A stretch of 64,000 nt of DNA, taken from Baylisascaris procyonis. Lineage: Eukaryota > Nematoda > Chromadorea > Rhabditida > Ascarididae. The DNA is taken from NCBI GenBank assembly GCA_037389465.1, contig JAZARR010000175.1:1798001-1862000 (forward strand). Direction: 5' to 3'. Below are positions 62,518 through 64,000 of the stretch, piece by piece. The position numbers and the translations under genes are program-made. The first letter of the stretch is position 1; every line of letters begins with the position of its first letter. The notes beneath the pieces are model-generated. The model was not told the DNA's origin. It saw only the letters and a list, made by a program, of their open reading frames with translations, and searched no databases.

Positions 62518-64000
62518 TCGACTTAATGTTCACTTTCATTCCCAATTTTGCAAGTACAACTATTCGCTGCCACTTTTGCAAAAAATATTCCCATCTTTGC
62601 AGTAAAAAATTTTGCCTCTAATGGCTGTTGACTTTAAAGTTCTATGAGATTTACAATATTTAATAACGAATAATTTTGCAAAAAGTCGTAAATCGAAAAA
62701 GAAAATCATTGAGTGTAATGATCTGATTGAAAGGCTTCAATAGAGCAATCGTGTATTCAGAGTAACGTTTTGCATAACACGAAAATGCATTGCATATCCA
62801 TAAATCAGTTAGTATGCAATTTGCAATTTATTGCGATTTGCATGAAAGTTGATACATCGATATTTCTCAACCTTAAATCTTGTTTATCAGGAATTTACCC
62901 AAATCTTCTTCTGCTTTGTTTCTAAATCGTAATTTTGTGATCTATCTGACGATTGCAGCGTTCAATATTCCAAGCAATCATCTGTTGACGCCTCTATAAG
63001 AACTACTAAACATTTATTGCGTTGTAGCAACTAAACAGTTGAATGAGTCGAAATAATATGTCGAAAAACATTGTCGTTGTATTTTGCTCGTTTTTTTTTT
63101 CATTCCACAACTCTAGTAGGATAAAGATCAAGCGTTTGTCGAATTCCACTCGCTAAAATATGGAATTTGATCCCTCATATATATCTCATCAAATACCTAA
63201 GAATACCTGAATAATGAATACGATTCAATGACGTTCCAGAAATCTCTCATATTAGAATAGAACATAATATAGCTATATGCCAATAATAGCATTCCAATAT
63301 CGAGTCTTTCTTCTACATTCACAATTCATTCGCATTGAGTAATACTAATAATAACGTAATAAAAAATTATTTTATTTGAAATAACGAACGAATAGAACAG
63401 TAAAGCGCAATAAACGATACAAATTATATGAATGAATAAATAAATAGAGAAAACACATCAAAGCAACTAACACGATCTTTTGCAACACGTCCATCTGATT
63501 AACTAGTTTCATAAAAAAATAAAAATAAATAAATAAATAAATCTGCAAAATGATACCGCAACATATTTCCTATTCGCATAAACCTTCTAGAAAAATCCAT
63601 TCCTATCGTAAAATGATTCGTGTAAATTAAAAACCAATCGATGCAAAGCGTTTGCAAACTTTTTCGCTCTTAGATATTCTTCCAAAATTCATTAATCGAT
63701 CTAAGGAATGGTTTAGGTGACCTCATTTTCGTGTACGCCACACCCTTCCCCCACCACCCCATCACAAAAAACCGTAATTTCAAATTTTGTGATTCCCGAA
63801 TTGAAACAGTACAACAGACAGTAGTAGACAGACAGAACATGCACACATATATACCACCATGTATGATATTGCGATAATGCGCTTTAGGTAGTTCGCTTAA
63901 GCGCATTAAAATAAAGATATGCATCGGTAATCTTAAATAGTATCTAAAATAAAAAGCGCGAGGAACACAAATACAATAAAATGCAAAATAAAATCAAGAA
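62518..64000. other. Region downstream of BBS7, no gene seen
   Basis: AT-rich, with no exon chain on either strand. It should contain the BBS7 3' UTR; no exact AATAAA lies immediately after the stop. A minus frame at 63670-63924 lies in a slightly GC-richer patch with CAGACAGA runs similar to those near 9.75 and 56.93 kb and could be a repeat remnant. Confidence 0.5.

Overview
The window looks like AT-rich nuclear DNA from a nematode. Its introns are short to medium, exons carry phase-consistent GT..AG junctions, coding starts sit a few bases behind trans-splice-type acceptors, and an exact copy of the 22-nt nematode SL1 leader lies inside one intron. Base composition and gene structure suggest a clade III (filarial or spirurid-like) worm; that part is inference only.

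Three multi-exon genes could be rebuilt exon by exon, with reading phase conserved through every junction. (1) Minus strand, about 13.6-19.8 kb: a cytosolic classical protein tyrosine phosphatase of 437 residues with a basic N-terminal tail assembled from very small exons and an intact catalytic core. (2) Minus strand, about 25.3-40.6 kb: a ZAK/MLTK (MAP3K20, C. elegans zak-1) stress kinase of about 945 residues in 19 exons: mixed-lineage-type kinase domain, coiled coil, SAM domain, a conserved C-terminal domain and a basic tail. (3) Plus strand, 45.7-62.5 kb: BBS7 (C. elegans osm-12), a BBSome subunit of 729 residues in 17 exons. An RFX/X-box-like site and a candidate 5' UTR exon lie upstream of it, as expected for a ciliary gene.

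Layout: 1-13.5 kb has no gene I can defend; it holds two perfect CRE palindromes, a perfect 36-bp-arm hairpin, a MITE-like inverted repeat and GC-richer islands of unknown origin. 13.6-19.8 kb is the phosphatase and 19.8-25.3 kb is mostly intergenic. 25.3-40.6 kb is the kinase, whose introns contain microsatellites, a tRNA-like remnant and a 3 x 91 bp tandem repeat. 40.6-45.7 kb separates the divergent kinase and BBS7 genes; it contains a solo LTR, a four-copy ATGCAAAT array, the X-box and weak small ORFs. 45.7-62.5 kb is BBS7, with a 5.7 kb intron holding a decayed LINE reverse transcriptase and the SL1 copy. 62.5-64 kb is non-coding as far as I can see.

The three genes are not an evident pathway or operon. 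The phosphatase and kinase share a strand, but about 5.5 kb separates them and each has its own apparent trans-splice acceptor. The most interesting non-genic items are the SL1 copy, the perfect hairpin, the helically phased TGATAA and ATGCAAAT arrays, and the retroelement remains.
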